NCBI GenBank assembly: GCA_030761205.1
Contig: JAULJL010000032.1
Coordinates: 7,941,134-8,005,133 of the forward strand
Length of the DNA stretch: 64,000 nucleotides
From: Fremontodendron californicum
Lineage: Eukaryota > Streptophyta > Magnoliopsida > Malvales > Malvaceae
Direction of reading: 5' to 3'
Below the pieces are notes generated by a model. The model saw only the letters and a program-made list of their open reading frames with translations. It searched no databases and was not told the origin of the DNA. The position numbers were made by a program, and so were the translations under genes. This document shows positions 45,152 through 58,624 of this stretch, one piece after another (the first letter of the stretch is position 1; each line of letters opens with the position of its first letter).

Positions 45152-48100
45152 TGTAGACACCTAATTTTGTTCGAACCACTAAAACAGGTATGCTTTCTTC
45201 CTAAATTGATGTTTCAGAATGTAAAAAGACTTTTTTCATCCTGCAGGTGGTACTTCGGGACTTAGTCTAAGAAGGCGAGCATAAAAAGTCAAACTTGAAA
45301 AAGTCAACCCCAAAAAGTCAACCCTAAAAAGTCAACTATTGAAAAAGTCAACCCACTTTCAAAATCAAGATTTGAAGTTCAATTGAAAAATGGAAAAAGA
45401 ATTTTGATAATTCGAGGTCTACATCGAAATATATGGAGTTTGGAAGTTGGGTTATGGAGATTTAGTAGAAAGGAAACCTTAATCCGAGAAATTTGGGGAA
45501 AATGCTTAAATGATCAAATTGGTCAAAATTGAAGGTTCCAAATGAAATATAAGCACTGACTACGGGTAATGGAGAAGCCACTTAAAAGAAAAACTGAAAG
45601 AAAAATCAATCCGGAAGAAAACCGAGAATTAGGATTTTTGGTGGATTTCGATGAAATTGGGAAGAATTACAGAAATGGCCTGACTCGGTAGGATTAAAGC
45701 CCCTAATGGATGAGGAGTGATTAAAAAAGGATAGCCCAAGGCTCATTTTGAAGAAAATCTGAAAATCAGACTTGTTTTGAGCAAAACCGAGTTTCGGAAG
45801 CAAAAGGGCAAAATTGGAAAATTTGGAAAAAATAGCAAATGAACTCCAAAAATTCTGAAAAAATTGCAAATCTCATTCTTAAATCATTTCGAAGAGATTG
45901 GCGAAAGAAAATCTTGATTCGGAGTTCGTTTGCAAAATGGCCAAATCCCGGGTCCCTTATGTAGAAATTCAAGAAGATAAATCCCGAAAAAATAGCAAAT
46001 GAACTCCAAAAATTCTGAAAATTTGTAAAACTCATTTTTAAATTATTTGGAAGAGATTGGAGAAATAAAATCTTGTTTCGGAGTTCGTTAGCAAAATGGC
46101 CAAATCCCAGGCCCTTATGCAGTAATTCAAGTAGATAAATCTCGAAAAAATACCAAATGAGTTCCAAAAATTATGAAAACTTCTAGTCACACTTTTCAAT
46201 TATTTGGAAGAGATTGGTGAAGAAAAATCTAGATTTGGAGCTCGTTTAAAAAATGGTAAAGTTTGGGGGCATAAAAAGGCAATTTTGGAAGAAAAATCCA
46301 AATAAATAGCAAATAGACTCAAAATTTTTTGAAAACTTCCAAAATTCAATTTTTTGTTATTTTGAAAGTATTGAAAAGAGAAAATTTGAATTTGGAGTCT
46401 GTTTTCTATTTATTTATGTTCGGGGGGCAAAAAGGTCATTTTACCCAAGAAATCGAAAAGGGCTTTTCTTGCCTTTTAAAAAATGAAACATGGGCTGGAA
46501 GAAGGGGGTTGGCTGGCCAAGGCCCAAGGATAGGTAAAAGGCCAACAATGAAGAGGAAGTTAGTTATTTTTTGATCAAGCCTTTGCAAATAAGCCACATG
46601 GACCAATGCATGAAGAGGGAGAGTGTCAGCATAATGGCTTAAGATTCTTGAACAGCTGTAACTGTGGATAGCTGATGGCCTAATCTAAGGGTGATAATTT
46701 CATGTTTTAAACATCTTGGATCAATAGCCTTTGGATCAAAATTGGTTGGAAAAAAATGACAACACTCTAGCTACCAATGAGGCCATTCGGCCACACTACA
46801 AGGGGGGTTTTCTTTTCATTTTTAGATATTCACTCTCTATTCTCTCTTGGTTTTGGCTGATTTTCTCTCCATTGTTTAAAAGCAAAAAGAAAATTTTAGA
46901 AAAGAAAAGAAAGTTAGAAGAGAAAAAACTTGAAAGATAGCTTCTAGAGGTTGCTTTAAGCACCATACTCTTGCACTTTCTTTGATTTTTCATTCTTGAT
47001 TTGCTGTTTTGATCACTATTTTGGTGAGTTTCTTTTGATTTTTCTTTTAAAATAAGTGTTTTTAATGTTCTTCTTTAAGTTCATTCTTCATTCTTTCTTG
47101 TAAAAAGCTCTTGAAATTTTTTTTCCCTTTGTTTTTTGAGATGGCCGAATATCCTAGTTTTTGAGGGTTGCTGTTTGCATTTTTATTTTCATGTTATTCT
47201 TGATATTTAACAAGTTTTGATGCTTTAATCTTCTTCTAATACATAGATATGAAGCTTGTTTTAATTTGGTTGCTTTCTTGTTTCTATTTTTTGAGTCTAT
47301 TATCATGTTTATTTTACTATACTTGCATTTTTGATTTTCTGTTTTCAAAATGTTTAAGTTTGTTTATGTTTTATATTTTGTAATCCATGTGTTTGTGAAA
47401 ATGCTTATTGGTTTTCATGCCTTTACTTTATATTTGTATGATTTGAGTGCTATTCTTTAGCTAAGCATGTTAGTATATCATGTGTTTATGAAAATGTCAT
47501 GCTCATTTTAAACATGAAGACATTCGGCCACTTCATATTGTGCGCTTTGTGTGTGCATTTTTGCTATGTTAGTTGATAGGTTTGCATTTTCATGATATTT
47601 GGTTGAGTATTTTGTTTAAGCATGCCATGTGTTTGTGTTATTGCCATGCATATTTTAGGTTTAGGATTGGTTTGTTTTACCATGCATATTCATGCATTTT
47701 AGACATAGGTTGCATTAAATTCCATACAAGTTCATTTAGGTCTAGGTCATTTTATTGATACCATGCGTTTTTAATGTCATTTAGGTTTTAAATCATACAT
47801 TTCATGCATCATATTTGCTGTATTTTTCATGCATTTCATGTCCTTGCCACTTGACTTATGAGTTAGGCCAATCAATGGTTCAAAGTCATGCTCTCTTGAG
47901 CATACTTGTGGAAAATTAAAAAGTTGTCAAATTGATTATTCTACCTTTGTGATTTTTTTTACTAAACCAATTTTTGTCTAACTTTTCAAAAGTGTTAGCA
48001 ACTGTTTGTGAGTCTTTTAGAGAGTCTCTAATATTTTTACTTTGATTTTTAAATGATTTTATCAAAGGCAAAAGAATATGTTTTGGCAAAACAGTTTTTT

Positions 48101-49163
48101 CACCCAGTACTCGTATTTTCCTGATTTTTCTGGGCAGTCATCTTTAATTAGAAAATTAAGACGATTTTTTCCCGTGTAGGTTTACATGTTCTTAGTCTCC
48201 AGTATGTTTTTTAGATTTTTTTTTTAAATTTTAAAAATAGGATAGAAAATCGTGCTTTAAAACTGGACAGTGGAGTCAGAATTGAATTTGAAGAAAAATC
48301 ATTTTTCTGTTTTGGTTAAGTTACTTAGAGGGGGCTGATTAGGAAGTTTAGCTATTGACTTAGGGTAGTTTCTAAACCTTTTTAGACTCTAAAAATTATT
48401 TTTTAAGTCTCAGGTTAAGGGTGGTCAAGTCCGGGATTTTCAAACTTAGAAAATTAGAGCCATTTAAAAAAGGGTTTAGCTAAGTTTTTATTTTTAATCT
48501 AAGCTTTTCAAAATTGTTTTCAAATAATCACAAAGTATTTTGATTTTAGAATATTTAATTTGATATATTTTCCTAAAGTAGCCGGATATCTTTTTAGATA
48601 TACGAATTTGCTTAATTAAAGGAAAAAATACATTCTCATGCATTGCATTTTGCATATTCATGCATATTATATAATATGTAATTTTTGCTATGTTTAATTT
48701 TCATGATGCTGTTATTATCTTTGATTTTAATTTTTGATATTATATTATTTGTTATATGATTTTGAATATTTCATGATATCCTATGCTTTTTATTTAGTTA
48801 TTTCTGTCATATTATTTAGCATATATGTTCGTGCATTATTATTTTTATTTTTATTTTCATTTATATTATATGGTAGCATTATTTTATATTTCATGTCATT
48901 TAGATTATATGCCATATCATTTATATTTGCCATGTCATTTAAATTATTTCATTTCATATAGAATATATTATGTTACCTAGATCATTTCATTTCATTTAGA
49001 ATATATTATATCACTTAGGATATTTTATTTCATTTAGAATATATCATGTCACTTAGGAGATTACATTTCATATAGAATATATCATGTTACCTAGGTCATT
49101 TCATTTCATTTAGAATATATCATATAACTTAGGACATTTCATTTCATTTAGAATATATCATAT
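45152..49163 (+). repeat. 3' LTR of element D, 3'-truncated
   Basis: It begins TGTAGACACC and follows the 5' LTR up to the CATTTAGAATATATCATATA stretch, where similarity stops near 49163. About 0.8 kb of LTR is missing. Numerous substitutions and small indels relative to the 5' LTR indicate greater age than B or C. Confidence 0.88.
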
Positions 49164-51706
49164 AGATTGTATTGAACGTTGAGTAAGATGCTAAGATAGT
49201 TATATTATGTACATATCAAAATAAAAGTATTTGTACAATATATGGTTGAAGCTAATGGCGATATTTAAATTTTAAAAATTGATGTCGAATCGAGTTGAAT
49301 TTGTGAAATTTGGTTAGAGCTCGATTAAATTTCTAAGCTAATTAGGTTTGATTTTTTAAAAAAAAAAAAAAAAATCAATTCATTAACCCAATATATATTT
49401 TTTGAAATCAAATTGAGCGCAATTGAATAATTATCTATTATTATTCAATATTTTAATTTTTATCGATAATTTATCAATAAAATAATTTTTATTCAATAAT
49501 TAAAAATAAAAACTTTAATATGACTTTATTTAAAAAATAAATAAAGAACCAATCATTATACAATACGTGATTAGGAGTTATTTGGATATTGTCATACACG
49601 AACATGACATGGAAAAATAATTAAAATACGACACGACACGAAAAAATAACATGGCCACGACATGAATACACGAACGCGTCTAAATTTATATAAAATGAAC
49701 TTTGTACAAAATTGGGAATTATTTGAATAGTGCCAATTAGATTTGAGAATTTTGGACACGAAACGAACATGAATAAATAACTAAAACATAATTCAATACC
49801 GAAAAATAACACTAACACAGCACGAAGACACGAATGTGTCAAAATCTATCAACACGACATAAAAAAAATAATGTGACACAAAATTGGAAGTTATTTGAAT
49901 AGTGCTAATTAGATTGACAATTTCGAACACGATATAAAAAAATAACTAAAACACAATACAATACAAAAAAAAAAAAAAAACATTAAAACAACACAAATGC
50001 ATGAATTTATCAAAATTTATACATAACGTGCTAATATATATATATATATAATACCTTTAATATAATTATAACACAAAAATAACATATATACAATATATAA
50101 TAATTTAAAAAAAATTTAAAAAATTATAAGTGTTTGCCACGTGTTAATCAAGTAGCCCACAATTGAGGGAATAAAATTGACAATGGATGTTCATCAATTT
50201 GACAATCAATTTGGGGATTACTTTAATTGTATTTACTAGAAAAATGTTCGTGTTTCGTTGCGGGTATGTTATCGGATTTGAATTGATATTTTGTAATAAA
50301 TTTGAAAGATAAAAAAGCAAAAGAAGTGAAGATAATTTAGAAAAATAATAACTCTCATCATTATATGACACTTGATATAAAATTGAGAGTTATTTGATAT
50401 GGTCAATTAGATCTGATAATTTTGTACAAAACATAATTATACGATACAAATATAACATGAGAAAATAATTAAAACACGACACGACATGAAAAATAAAATG
50501 AACATGATATAAATACATGAACGTGTCAAAATCTACATAAAACGAATTACTAACGTGTCAAGATTTATATAAATATATAATAGCTTGAATACAATTATGA
50601 TAGGAAAAATAACACGAACAAAACGTCACATGACACAAAACTGGGAGTTATTTGAATAGAGTCAATTAGACTTGACAATTTCGGACACAATATGATTATA
50701 CGACACGAATAGAACATGAAAAAAATAATTAAAAAACGACACGAAAAATAACATAAACACGACACAAATAGAGGGACGTATCAAAATCTACATAAAATCA
50801 ATTATTAACGTGTAAAAATTTATATTAATTTATAATACTTTAAACACATGATAAAATAACACAAACATGTTACGAACATACATTTGTTTCTCTAAATTGA
50901 ATCATTATGACAAATTGTACAAAATATAGGAAGAATTGAGACACGACACGTACATACAAATTTTTTTTTCTAAATTGAATCACAATGACAAACTATGTAA
51001 AAATATTTGGATGAATTGAAAACGACACGAATACAACATGAAAAAATAATTAAAATATGACACGAAGGATAACATGAAAACAAAATAAATACACGAACGT
51101 CTCAAAATCTACATAAATGGAATTATTAACATGTAAAAACTTATATAAATTTATAATAATTTGAACACACGAAAAAATAACATAAACACGACACAAATGT
51201 GTCAAAATCTACATTAAATGAATTATTAACTTGTAAAAGTTATATAATTTTATAATATTTTGAACACACAAAAAATAATACGAACATGAATACTTTGAAC
51301 ACACGAAAAAATAACATGAATAGAACACAAAATATTTTAAACTGAAATGATTTGAAATTGAAAAAATTCGAATCCGAAAAGGTATGAACCTGAAAAGACC
51401 TAAACTCAATATGACTAGAATCCGAAATAATCCGAGATAAAAATATGTCTCATTAGTGTTAATCAAAAGACAAAATAAACACAAAAAATATTTTAAAATG
51501 ACCTAATTAATCACTAAATCATATGATAAAAATTCAAATACCATAATTACCCTTCAAACTATAGTTAATGACATGACTTATGTGACAAATGGATGATGTT
51601 TCAAAATTATAAATTCTCTACTCTCATAAATTTGGGGATAGTTTTTATAGTTAGTTATAGATTTTTTTTATAAAATATAGATAGATTGTGCCTAATCTAC
51701 AAACTA
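49164..51706. repeat. Diverged ACACGACACGAA-rich repeat tract
   Basis: From about 49600 to 51350 the sequence is a chain of degenerate units. They combine ACACGACACGAAAAATAACA, a CACGAACGTGTCAAAATCTA motif and GGGAGTTATTTGAATAG..CAATTAGA. The last motif recurs near 49713, 49887, 50379 and 50641. Unit length is irregular (roughly 170-490 bp). No gene was recognised. The first 400 bp are AT-rich without recognised structure. Confidence 0.6.
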
Positions 51707-53018
51707 TCTATACCTAATCTATTAAAAAAAATCCCCTAAGGGGGTGAAAGCTTGACACATGTCAAGCTTTCTTTGCTTGACATGTGTTAAGTTTTTTTTT
51801 TTTTTTTTTTAAATTTTAGTTTTAGTTTTTTTTTATATTAATTAATTATTATTTTTTTTCAAATGATGTATTAAAAGGGATCGGTCTGCACGTTGACTCA
51901 CAGGTAAATTTAGGATCCCTACCCGACCTATTCGCAAAAAAAAAAAATTTAAAAGTAAAAAACGAATTTGCTATTAACCAGTGTGAGAAAGTCGAAAAAT
52001 TCTCTAATAGTCACCTGACAAGTTTATATATATATATATATATATTTTTAGTTTTAATTTTTATAGTTTTAAGTTTTTTTTATAGTTTTAGTTTTTTTAA
52101 TTTATATTATTTTATTTTTAAATGATGTATTTTAAGGGATTAGTCCAAACGTTGACTCGCGGGTTGATTTAGGATCCATACCTGATCCGCTCGAAATTTA
52201 AAAAAAAAAATAAAATTGTTGTTAGCGAGAGTGAGAAAGCTGATCAATCGAGATAATTAAATATATAAACCATAATTTTATTTTAGTTATTTTTTATTTG
52301 AATAATTAAATATGCAAAATAAAATATAAAAATGAGTTAGTAGTTCATTAATTTAACAAAAAAATGAACTTGCTGCTAACCTATTCGAGAAAGTCGACCT
52401 AACGAGAGAATAAAATACAAACCACAATTTTATTTTGTTATTTTTCATTTATTAATTTTTACCTCCTATAAGTAAATATATACGATAAGATCTAAATATG
52501 TTTAAAAAATGCATATAAATAATAATTGATAATGTATTTGTATTACGTAATTTATAAATAAACAATAATCATAAATTTAATTTTCATAATTAAAAAAATA
52601 TAATTATATTAATATTATTAAAATTTATAAATAATTAAATAAATAATTATTATTTAATAGAATTTAATTTAAATTTAAATTTTTATTAATATTTTTTACC
52701 TCCTATATATAAAAATATGCACTATATAATAAGATATAAATATATTTAAAAATGCATATAAATAACAATTGAAAATGAATTTGCATTTGCATTTGCATTA
52801 TGTAATTCGTAAATAAATAATTATAATAATTTAATTTCATAATTAAAAAACAATTATATTAATATTAATATTAATATTATTAAAATTTAAAAATAAAAAA
52901 TAAAAAATAAAAAATTATTATTTAATAAAATTTATTTAAAACTCTATTATTTATTAATTAAAAAAAATACAAAAGAAAATTTAAAACCCCCCAAGTGAAA
53001 CGGGGTGCTTAATTCTAG
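51707..53018 (+). mobile_element. Helitron-like non-autonomous element H1
   Basis: The 3' end CTTAATTCTAG followed by T, with a CCCC...GGGG hairpin about 10 bases upstream (52988-53004), fits the Helitron CTRR-T terminus. The 5' end is a TCTAT...TTAAAAA start at 51707 or 51718. Near the 5' end a hairpin-forming pair CTTGACACATGTCAAG / CTTGACATGTGTTAAG is present. Internal modules TTGGTCYGCACGTTGACTC recur. There is no Rep/helicase coding capacity. Confidence 0.6.
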
Positions 53019-53019
53019 T

Positions 53020-54087
53020 ATATAAAAAAAATCGGGTTTAAGCTTGACACGTGTCGAGCTTCTTTGCTCGACACGTGGCAATTTTTTTTAAAGGTTTTTT
53101 AAATGATATATTTAAAAAATTCATTCTTACGTTGACTCACAGATCGATTTAAGATTCGTAATTTCGATCTGTCGTAAAAAAATTAAACTTTTTTATTAAT
53201 TATTTTTAGTTTTACCTTTCTTTTTATTTTATTTTTTAAATGATGTATTTAAAAAGGTTGGTCTGCACGTTGACTCGCGAGTCGATATAAGATCCGTACC
53301 TGACCAGCTCGGGAAAAAATAAAAAATTATTTTATTAATTATTTTTACTTTTAAGTTTTTTATTTTTAAATGATATATTTAAAGGGGTTGGTCCGTACGT
53401 TGACACGCGGATCGGTTTAAGATCCGTACCCGATCCGTTCGAAAAAAAGTTTTAAAAAGTATTATTTTATTAAATATTTTTATTTTAAATAATGTATTTA
53501 AAGGGTTGGTCCGCACGTTGACTCGCAGATCGATTTAGGATATGTACCCGACCTGCTCGGGAAAAAATGTTAAAAAAAAAGAAGAAAAAACTCGCTGCTA
53601 ATTAGTATAACACACGCGTTAAGCTCCTTCGCTTGGTTGTTGCTGCTAATCAGTGTTACACACATGTTAAGCTCCTTTGCTTGACGTCGATTTTTTTTTT
53701 TTTTTTTTTAATTTTAAATCGACTCAATGAGAAAATAAAATATAAATCACAATTTTATTTTACTATTTTTCATTAATTATTTTTTACCTCATATAAATAA
53801 AAATATACCTATACCATAAAGTCTAATTATTTTTAAAAAATACATATAAATAACATTTAAAAATATATTTATATTACGTAATTTATAAATAAACAATTAT
53901 CATAAACTTAATTTTTAAAATTAACAAAATATAATTATATTAATATTATTATAATTTAAAAATAAAATTTCAAATAAAAAATTATTATTTAATAAAATTT
54001 AATTTAATTTAAAATTTATTATTAATTAATTAAAAAATTATAAAAAAATTTAAAAGAACCCCAGCGTACGCGGGGGCTTAATTCTAG
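53020..54087 (+). mobile_element. Helitron-like non-autonomous element H2, in tandem with H1
   Basis: It starts directly after H1 with TATAAAAAAAATCGGG, matching the H1 start, and ends with the identical CTTAATTCTAG followed by T. A terminal hairpin (54059-54076, CCCCAGCGTACGCGGGGG) is clear. A near-perfect 16-bp stem with a 6-base loop lies at 53044-53081. Modules with GTTGACTCGCGGATCG-like text occur about every 120 bp. It is non-coding. Confidence 0.62.
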
Positions 54088-54276
54088 TTCTCTATTAATT
54101 AGAAAGACTAAAGTTAACCATCGGATAGATATGATGGGAACCAATTTCGATCTCTCCGATTCATTTTTAAACTTTACAAATTTTGACTAAATACCACCGT
54201 TAATCATTGGAGCCCATTCTCAAATACTGATCAATATCAAGAATACATGGTTTTAGCTATTAAGAATATAGGCTAT

Positions 54277-54827
54277 TAGATCGTTTAAGGGTCGGGCTAT
54301 TTGTCTAAGTCAGAAAGTCCACTCGATATTTTAGAGGGTTTGGACAAAAATATTAGTTCCGAAATATGGGTTTTGAGCAAAAAAATGAGGTCCATTTAAA
54401 AAAAAAAAAAAGCCGAGCCTTGACTCAAAGCGCAAACCTGGCTCGGCCTGAACCATTTTTTATTTATATAATATATAATATTTATATTTTTATATATTAT
54501 GTAGTTTATATCATATAAAAAATATATATAATATTATAGTGTAAATATATGAAAATATGCTAAGTTATCCATATTTTAGAACTTAATAAAAGAAAAAAAT
54601 TACTTAAAATTAAATAAAAAAAATAATATATTTGTTTAAATTTTTTTAGAAAAAAAAAATAGGGACGGGTCTCAACGGGCTTGGACTACTCATTTACAAA
54701 TATGAGCGAGTTTGGAGAGAATTTGAGGTCCATATTTCGGGTCGAGCCGAACTTGAACAAGTATATGTGATGTTTAATATCACACTTAGGCCTGGCACGA
54801 ACTCGACCCGACCCATGAACATCTCTA
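54277..54827. mobile_element. hAT-type MITE, copy 1
   Basis: This 551-bp element starts TAGATCGTTTAAGGGTCGGG and ends CCGACCCATGAACATCTCTA, imperfect inverted ends of one another. The 8-bp duplication TAGGCTAT at 54269-54276 and 54828-54835 is perfect, as expected for hAT transposons. The middle is AT-rich and non-coding. Confidence 0.8.
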
Positions 54828-54835
54828 TAGGCTAT

Positions 54836-55086
54836 ATAGTAAACCATTTCTTTTAATGATTTTTAGTATATTTTTCTCCTTAATTTCTTCTCTTTTTCTC
54901 TCTAAATCTTAATATTTCTCGGATTGTGACCATAACGATCCAAAATTCCAATCTTAACCTAAGCCATGTCATTGTTGATACTACTCTTAAAGTTTTTTTT
55001 TTTTGTTTAATTAATTTGAAGAATGAGAAATTTGATGTCAATCGTTCGAATAAAAGTTAGGGATAAATAGATTTATTAGTGAACCA
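54836..55086. other. Spacer without recognised features
   Basis: AT-rich; nothing recognised. Confidence 0.6.
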
Positions 55087-55095
55087 AAATGCTAA

Positions 55096-56480
55096 GGAGA
55101 TTTTATTTGAATATAGCTTTTTTTACTTTTATTTATTGAAATTTTGTTTTTATATATCGAAATGCGTTTGTTTTATAAAATATGGGATATCGTCATGACC
55201 GATAGCGATTTTTCAACATATTAGTTAAAAATATATATAAAAATCACAAGGAAAATTGTTATCGGTGATGACGATTTTTCTTGTATATATTTATAAAAAA
55301 AAAAAAAAATTATAGACCATAAGAGAAATCGGTGATGACGATTTTTCTCTATATAAAATTTTAATTTTTTGTTTTAAATGAAGGGAAGTTGCCACCATGG
55401 GTGGCGACTTTCCTTCATTAAGTTCTTCACGAAGACATTTTTCATTCAGAAGAAAATTTCTTTATTTTAAAAAAAAATATTAAATAATAAATTTTAAATA
55501 AAATTTATATAACTTATAATTTAAAATATTAAAAATTAAAAATTGTAAATTTTAAATAAAAAATTAAAATAATAACAATTTACAAAAATTTTAAAAATTA
55601 TATAAATTTTTTTATATAAAATTTGTTTATACAATTTTTATATTTTTTTAACTGTATGTATATAATTTATATTTTTGAACGATACGTATACTATAACTGT
55701 ATGTATAACGATATTGTTGTTGATGCGAACTCTCCCCGATGTACCAAATTGATAAAGATATTTTCGATGTCTATGACCTTCATTTCTGCATAATCTACAA
55801 TGCTTTTGTTGGTTTTTCTCCCGGAGATTTATTTCATTACGAATACGAGTTGAAAGAATCCGATTGACATTACGAATATTTTTTAAATAGTGAAATGGGT
55901 TTTCAGGCCTTACCTGAAATGGGCTTGGGCAAGGGAAATAAAAAAAAATTCGGGCCTCGGCCCGACCCGGTCCATGGACACTTCTAGTCATAATCGGCGA
56001 AAATGTTTTTATTAATTTGATACATCAGGAGAGAGTTCGCATCAATAATATACCGTTATACATACAGATATTGTATACATACCGTTAAAAATATATATAT
56101 AAATTGTATACATACAGTTAAAAAATATAGAAATTGTATAAACAAATTTTATATAAAAAATTTTGTATAATTTTTAAATTTTTTGTAAATTTTTATTATT
56201 TTAATTTTTTATTTAAATTTTACAATTTATTAATTTTAGATTTTTTAAAATTATAAATTATATAAATTTATTATTTAATATTTCCCTTGTGGTTTATAAT
56301 TTTTTTTTTTTTTTTGTAAATATATACAAGTTTTTATATATATTTTTAACTAACATGTTGGAAAATCGCCATCGGCCATGATGATTTCTCAGCATTTTAT
56401 AAAACAAACGCATTTCGGTACATAAAAATAAAGTATATGTATTTCGATAAAAAAAAAAACTATATTCAAATAAAATTCCC
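55096..56480. mobile_element. Mutator-type foldback element with long inverted repeats
   Basis: The ends read GGAGATTTTATTTGAATATAG and, on the other strand, GGGAATTTTATTTGAATATAG. Imperfect inverted arms extend from about 55096-55770 and 55990-56480, covering most of the 1385 bp. The 9-bp sequence AAATGCTAA flanks both sides exactly (55087-55095 and 56481-56489). Nine-base duplications and long TIRs are Mutator-superfamily traits. The loop (about 55885-55990) holds a GC-rich fragment ending CCATGGACACTTCTAG that resembles the hAT MITE end. No transposase was found. Confidence 0.82.
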
Positions 56481-56489
56481 AAATGCTAA

Positions 56490-58600
56490 CGGTATAGCTT
56501 TTAAAAGTTTTGTCAATATTGGTCCACTTAGATAATGAAATTGGCTCCAATAAAATTGAAAATAATACGATTAAATTAGTTATTATTATAGTTAAATTGA
56601 ATACTATAACGAAAAGATTAAAATTAATAATAAAATATATATCTAAAAGCCTGATTATACCGTACCAGAGTTCAATTGGGATTCCAAATGAACCTAAATA
56701 AAATAGAACTCAACATCATCTTATTTATGAGAGAGAGTTATATTATTTTATTGTGATGACATTGATATAAGTCTTAAAGAAGTATGAACCTCTTAAAAAT
56801 GATTGTACAAATTAATTGAATTAAATCTCGGATTAATCTTTCTTCTCTTTAGTTTGTAGGAGATCATGGCTCCAATGATTTGCAGCAAATGACATGATTT
56901 TGGGCTCCTTTTTTTTATTAGAGAATCCTACATATACACTTCTTAAAAACACTTTTCAAAGAAAATAAGTTTTGAAACACTTATTTAAGCACATTTAGTG
57001 AGAGTTAACCCTAGGAATACATTGAGATTGAATGCATTCTGATAGGACCCGAGCCCCATATGGCTCAGGATTACATATTCTCAGTAGTTTATCTTTTACT
57101 TGCTTTGTTCTTATATTCTGCTCCTAACTCTTTCATGTTCTGCGAACTGCAGGTTTCAGTGGACAATTTTAGAAGTGGACCCTGCCTTGCATACACTGAT
57201 CACCATAGACGTATTTTCGATCGCGTCACATTTATCTCGATTGCAAACGTAATGAATGATATCGTGATCAATTACGATAAATATCAATGATAAATATTGA
57301 CGATAAAAAAAATAAAATCACAAAATAATGATCATAACATCGTATTGCGAACTCTATTTAAATCGCTTCTGATCAATTCAACTTTCGGTTCTAACATAAT
57401 TGGACTTTATTTCTTTGGACATAATGTATGATTATTGAAATCTTTTATTTGATTACAACTTCTTTTCATACCGGTATTTAAGTCTTACAAACTGGTTCTC
57501 TTCAACTGTTACTTCATGATTGCTACCCTATATAGCTAGTTAAGAGAGAGCTCGGAATTGAGACTAGGGTGACAAACAGCTATTATTTTTAATTTTTTTT
57601 CATTTTTGACTTCTCGTATAAGAATCTAAATTACTCGAATTTAGGTGAATGTAAAATATAGGTATATATCCAATATGAATATATTTAATTTTTTTTAAAA
57701 AAAATCATATATTTTGAATATCATACCGTATATCTATGTTCGAATATGTGTAAGATACAAATATCGAATACGAATACTTAAAAAAAAAAAATCGGGTAAC
57801 ATAAATAGAGATAATCAAGAGTGAAATTACTTATTCAAGAATTTAAAAATTGACCGGAGATTTTGTATCTTTTCATAAAACATGGTTTGTGTTTGCTGAA
57901 TACTAAAAACTCTGTAATTTGCTCTACAGTTTGTATACATTAATTTGTCCCTCACTACTTTTACATCTAGTGTTGACTGATGAACTGTATTAGTACTATT
58001 TTCTATGGAGGTTGTCTCTGAAATTCCTTCTGCTTTTAAATAGTAAGAGAAACCATATGTTCAAAGAGTTACATTATCCAAATTCGAAAATGAATATCAA
58101 ATATGAATATATATTCGACATGAATATATTTAATTTTTTAAAAATAAAATCAAATATTTAGAGACTCATATATAAATATATATTTGACACAAATATAAAA
58201 AATAAATACTTTAAAAAATAAAAAATACGAATAACATAAAAAGAAAGCACTATTTTGGAGTAGCTAACAAGGATCAGCTACCGAACCTAATATCCATCAT
58301 TCTTGAATTGGGATTGAGATTTAGATGGCCCAATTGGATGCATGAAAGCAAAAAAAATCATTGTTTTTTTTTTTTTTTGGGTCATGGTTTAATGGTGAAT
58401 GTTTGCTGAAATTGTATCTAGACGGGTCAATTGGTGGTTCAGTGTTTTACTTTGTGTACGATGCATTTTTGGCTTTATCTAAGGTAGCATGATGCTGCAA
58501 GAAATATCTATCTAAGGTACCATGATGCTGCAAGAAATATCTAAATACCTAGTCCTATACTGTTAGTTAGTTAGTTATAGGCATGGCTTGTTGTCGTATG
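56490..58600. other. Gene-free AT-rich stretch
   Basis: No supported gene. The 76-codon frame at 57060-57290 has no recognisable domain. Two related segments rich in ATATCGAATACGAATA-type text at about 57640-57810 and 58080-58240 may be remnants of one repeat family. A 36-bp local duplication of AGCATGATGCTGCAAGAAAT lies at about 58485-58545. Confidence 0.5.
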
Positions 58601-58624
58601 TGAACAACAAACCTTACATAGCTA

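Larger units (their letters stand above)
6772..49163 (+). mobile_element. Element D: Ogre/Tat-lineage Ty3/gypsy giant retrotransposon, interrupted by B and C
   Basis: Ogre/Tat hallmarks present are a very long LTR (4.8 kb), a PBS of the tRNA-Arg type, an additional ORF1 before gag, an intron in the protease-RT region, a second archaeal-type RNase H before integrase, and a PPT of the AAAGAGGGGCAGC type. The 3' LTR starts at 45152 but similarity to the 5' LTR stops near 49163. The right end and its target duplication are therefore lost. Without B (and C), the element is about 22 kb. Many frameshifts and several-percent LTR divergence (by eye) make it the oldest layer of the nest. Confidence 0.9.

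Noticed and set aside
57060..57290. 76-codon frame with hydrophobic N-terminus
   Set aside because: No recognised domain, and the AT-rich gene-free context has no matching exon structure. A small secreted peptide could not be shown.
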